A stretch of 64,000 nucleotides of DNA from Hofstenia miamia (Eukaryota > Xenacoelomorpha > Acoela), in NCBI GenBank assembly GCA_004352715.1, contig SCFE01000111.1, forward strand, positions 863,629 to 927,628. The letters run 5' to 3'. Shown here piece by piece: positions 62,315 to 64,000 of this stretch (the first letter of the stretch is position 1; each line of letters opens with the position of its first letter). The notes under the pieces were generated by a model. It saw only the letters and a program-made list of their open reading frames with translations, ran no database searches and was not told the DNA's origin. The translations under genes and the position numbers were made by a program.

Positions 62315-64000
62315 ACATTACTGGCCAAAAGTTTGGGAAAACTTTCCAAATTTAGAAATTTTTCTATTTTACATTAAAAAACCCAATGTAGAAACAATAT
62401 AATAACACAATGTAGAAACAATATGATAACACCGTATAGAAAGTAAATAATTAATTCAGAAAAGCTCACTAATATTTTATATGTCCGCCATTATTGGCCA
62501 AACACGCAGCAATGCGATTTGACATTGACTTGAATTCGAAATCAAATTTCGATTTTGGAGGACTCAAGTTCGCGAATTCGGATTTGCCAAATGAGAATGA
62601 AAAATTATATTCATGCAAGTAAACTTGTTTAAAATGCTATCGAGGGTTTAAAAAACTAGATGTAATAAATAAATAGCTTTATTTTATTATTTGAAAACAC
62701 TTATTTATTTTCTTATTGATTTAAGAAAACCAAAAATCATTTATTGGAACATTAATTAATTATTATAGATTACAGTATTTGTGTCTGAAGTATTCTTGAA
62801 AAAACAAATGAACCAACAGAGTTGGTTTGCTCTGAAGAACAGTTTGTGTTCACAATTACGATCATGCAGCACGGAAGAAGGGGAAAAGAATATTTGTTTT
62901 CCAGAAAAAAGAAAACATTCACTTGATTTCATTATGGCCACATTCATGCATATTCTCAATTCACTGCTAAGTTTTTGCTCCAGTGATTCTTCAAGACCTT
63001 CAATACCAGTCAATTGATTCTGCTGGACAGATGCAAATACACATTTCAGAAACACCAAAGATGATGTTTGAGCAATTGGAATCTGGTTATCTACATTATT
63101 TGAAACCACTAGACCTGAAGTTCTGACTCCATCTCTCACAACATTTTTATGTACGTTGATTTCAGGGGGGGGGTAAAAATACTCCTCGGGGATGAAAAAT
63201 TTGAGAAAGTTCCAAAAAATATTTTTATCCATACATTTTTGTTGACGTCAGCATTTTTTGCAAAAAATTTGGTAAAAATGCTATGAGATGTTTTATGTCA
63301 AATTGGTTATTATTTCTAGCCAATTTTTAATCTTTTTCTATTCAAAACACAAATTATATGGTCTACTAACNTAGGCTTTGGCTGTGACTGTCTCGTTGTG
63401 AGGAGCAAAATGCAGACCAGCACAGAAGGTGCTGAGCGGACAGTTTGTTGCGTGTTATATCTTTGGTTTAGGTCAGAGGTAGTATTCAATCGACGCCTAA
63501 TGCGTGTTGATACATTCTGCACTACCGCACCTAGATTTGCTTCCATTTCAGAAGATGAATAGAATGGTTGATTGAAGATGCAACGGTGAATGAGACGGTC
63601 AGTCTGAGGGGTTGTCACATTTGGTCTTCCAGGCCGCTTGCAAGAGGAAAAATTTTGCATTTGCTGATAGCGAGTAACACTTCTGGACACCAAAGACACT
63701 CACACGCCCATTGTAACAGCCATAGCGCGATAATTGTACCACTCCTCGTTCAAGATATGAATGTGAGCATGCTTTGTTGGTGAAATTTCACTACTACAGA
63801 CCATATTTCAAACTATAATGATAGTGCTTTTTCAGTGAAAATGTATTGTGTGTAAATCTAAAGTTGTGTTAACTTGATTGGCTAAATGAATCTCTTGTAA
63901 ATTTTAACATAAAATTGGGAATTCCGGGAATTTTACGAGTTTCCAGGAAAAAGCATAAAACCACGCTTTAGACAGGTTAGTGTTCCCAAATTTTGACCAG
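62315..64000 (-). mobile_element. Tc1-like element with internal replacement, cut by the window end
   Basis: The left end CTGGCCAAAAGTTTGGGAAA (62321) pairs inverted with the right end GTGTTCCCAAATTTTGACCAG (63980-64000), the common Tc1-like terminal repeat. On the minus strand the transposase start lies at 63720-63316: VTRYQQMQNFSS, CKRPGRPNVTTPQTDRLIHR and TRIRRRLNTT, both helix-turn-helix parts. The very C terminus lies at 62470-62530: SMSNRIAACLANNGGHIKY then stop. The DDE core between is gone. Its place is taken by about 780 bp of other sequence (62540-63320). A single N lies at 63371. Confidence 0.85.
62756..63232 (-). CDS. Unrecognised 158-aa open frame inside the Tc1-like element
   Basis: A long open frame for this AT-rich region, from ATG at 63232 to the stop at 62756. 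No domain is recognised. The middle (GLVVSNNVDNQIPIAQTSS, then GIEGLEESLEQKLSSELRIC) looks protein-like, with a possible short helical segment. It replaces the catalytic core of the Tc1-like transposase. It may be a captured host gene fragment, a nested element or chance. I do not assign a function. Confidence 0.3.
   Translation of the reverse strand: MDKNIFWNFLKFFIPEEYFYPPPEINVHKNVVRDGVRTSGLVVSNNVDNQIPIAQTSSLVFLKCVFASVQQNQLTGIEGLEESLEQKLSSELRICMNVAIMKSSECFLFSGKQIFFSPSSVLHDRNCEHKLFFRANQLCWFICFFKNTSDTNTVIYNN

Noticed and set aside
1-64000. CRISPR arrays, prokaryotic operons, rRNA and tRNA genes
   Set aside because: None seen. The repeats are eukaryotic microsatellites and transposon ends, and no clover-leaf-like gene was recognised by eye.

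Overview
The window is AT-rich invertebrate animal nuclear DNA, judged by eye at about 70% AT. It has introns with GT/AG borders, TA-dinucleotide target-site transposons, (TA)n microsatellites and assembly gaps of Ns, most of them set inside TA repeats. There is nothing prokaryotic here: no operons, CRISPR, rRNA or recognisable tRNA. The transposon families (IS630/mariner-like with a DUF4817-type helix-turn-helix, Tc1-like, piggyBac, CR1/jockey-like LINEs) fit an arthropod, perhaps a chelicerate. A cnidarian or another AT-rich invertebrate cannot be excluded.

The main content is one very long host gene on the minus strand, recognised only by joining tiny exons. It encodes a divergent nicotinic acetylcholine receptor-like (Cys-loop, pentameric ligand-gated) channel subunit. 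In transcription order the exons are 52035-51922 (N-terminal helix and beta1), 46798-46689 (W-x-P loop and the segment after it), 38824-38771, 32645-32488 (Cys-loop), 15903-15831, a tentative 10099-9943 (beta10/TM1), 8809-8703 (TM2 with the GEK cation-selectivity motif), 4835-4533 (TM3 and cytoplasmic loop) and 2273-1960 (amphipathic helix, TM4 and stop). Splice phases agree at every join where both exons were found. Spacing between landmark residues matches the family almost residue for residue. The first (signal peptide) exon and the loop-D exon were not found, and TM1 is unresolved.

Nested on the plus strand inside one intron of that gene is the last exon of an LRAT/HRASLS-type NlpC/P60 thiol acyltransferase-like gene (23140-24204), followed by a decayed partial tandem copy of its 3' end.

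Most remaining sequence is intron and mobile DNA. A complete piggyBac element (17147-19694) has TTAA target duplications, complex terminal repeats, an intact transposase split by a 61-bp intron, and all catalytic aspartates. IS630/mariner-like, Tc1-like and LINE relics lie at about 12.2, 25.7-27.5, 32.7-34.1, 47.7-51.4, 54.9-55.3 and 61-64 kb. Two short TA-flanked terminal-inverted-repeat elements lie at 29.3 and 58.2 kb. A 768-bp repeat occurs twice almost identically (3.5 and 15.9 kb), both times in introns of the receptor gene and once directly beside a splice acceptor. Regions not listed hold AT-rich intron-like sequence with no feature I can support.
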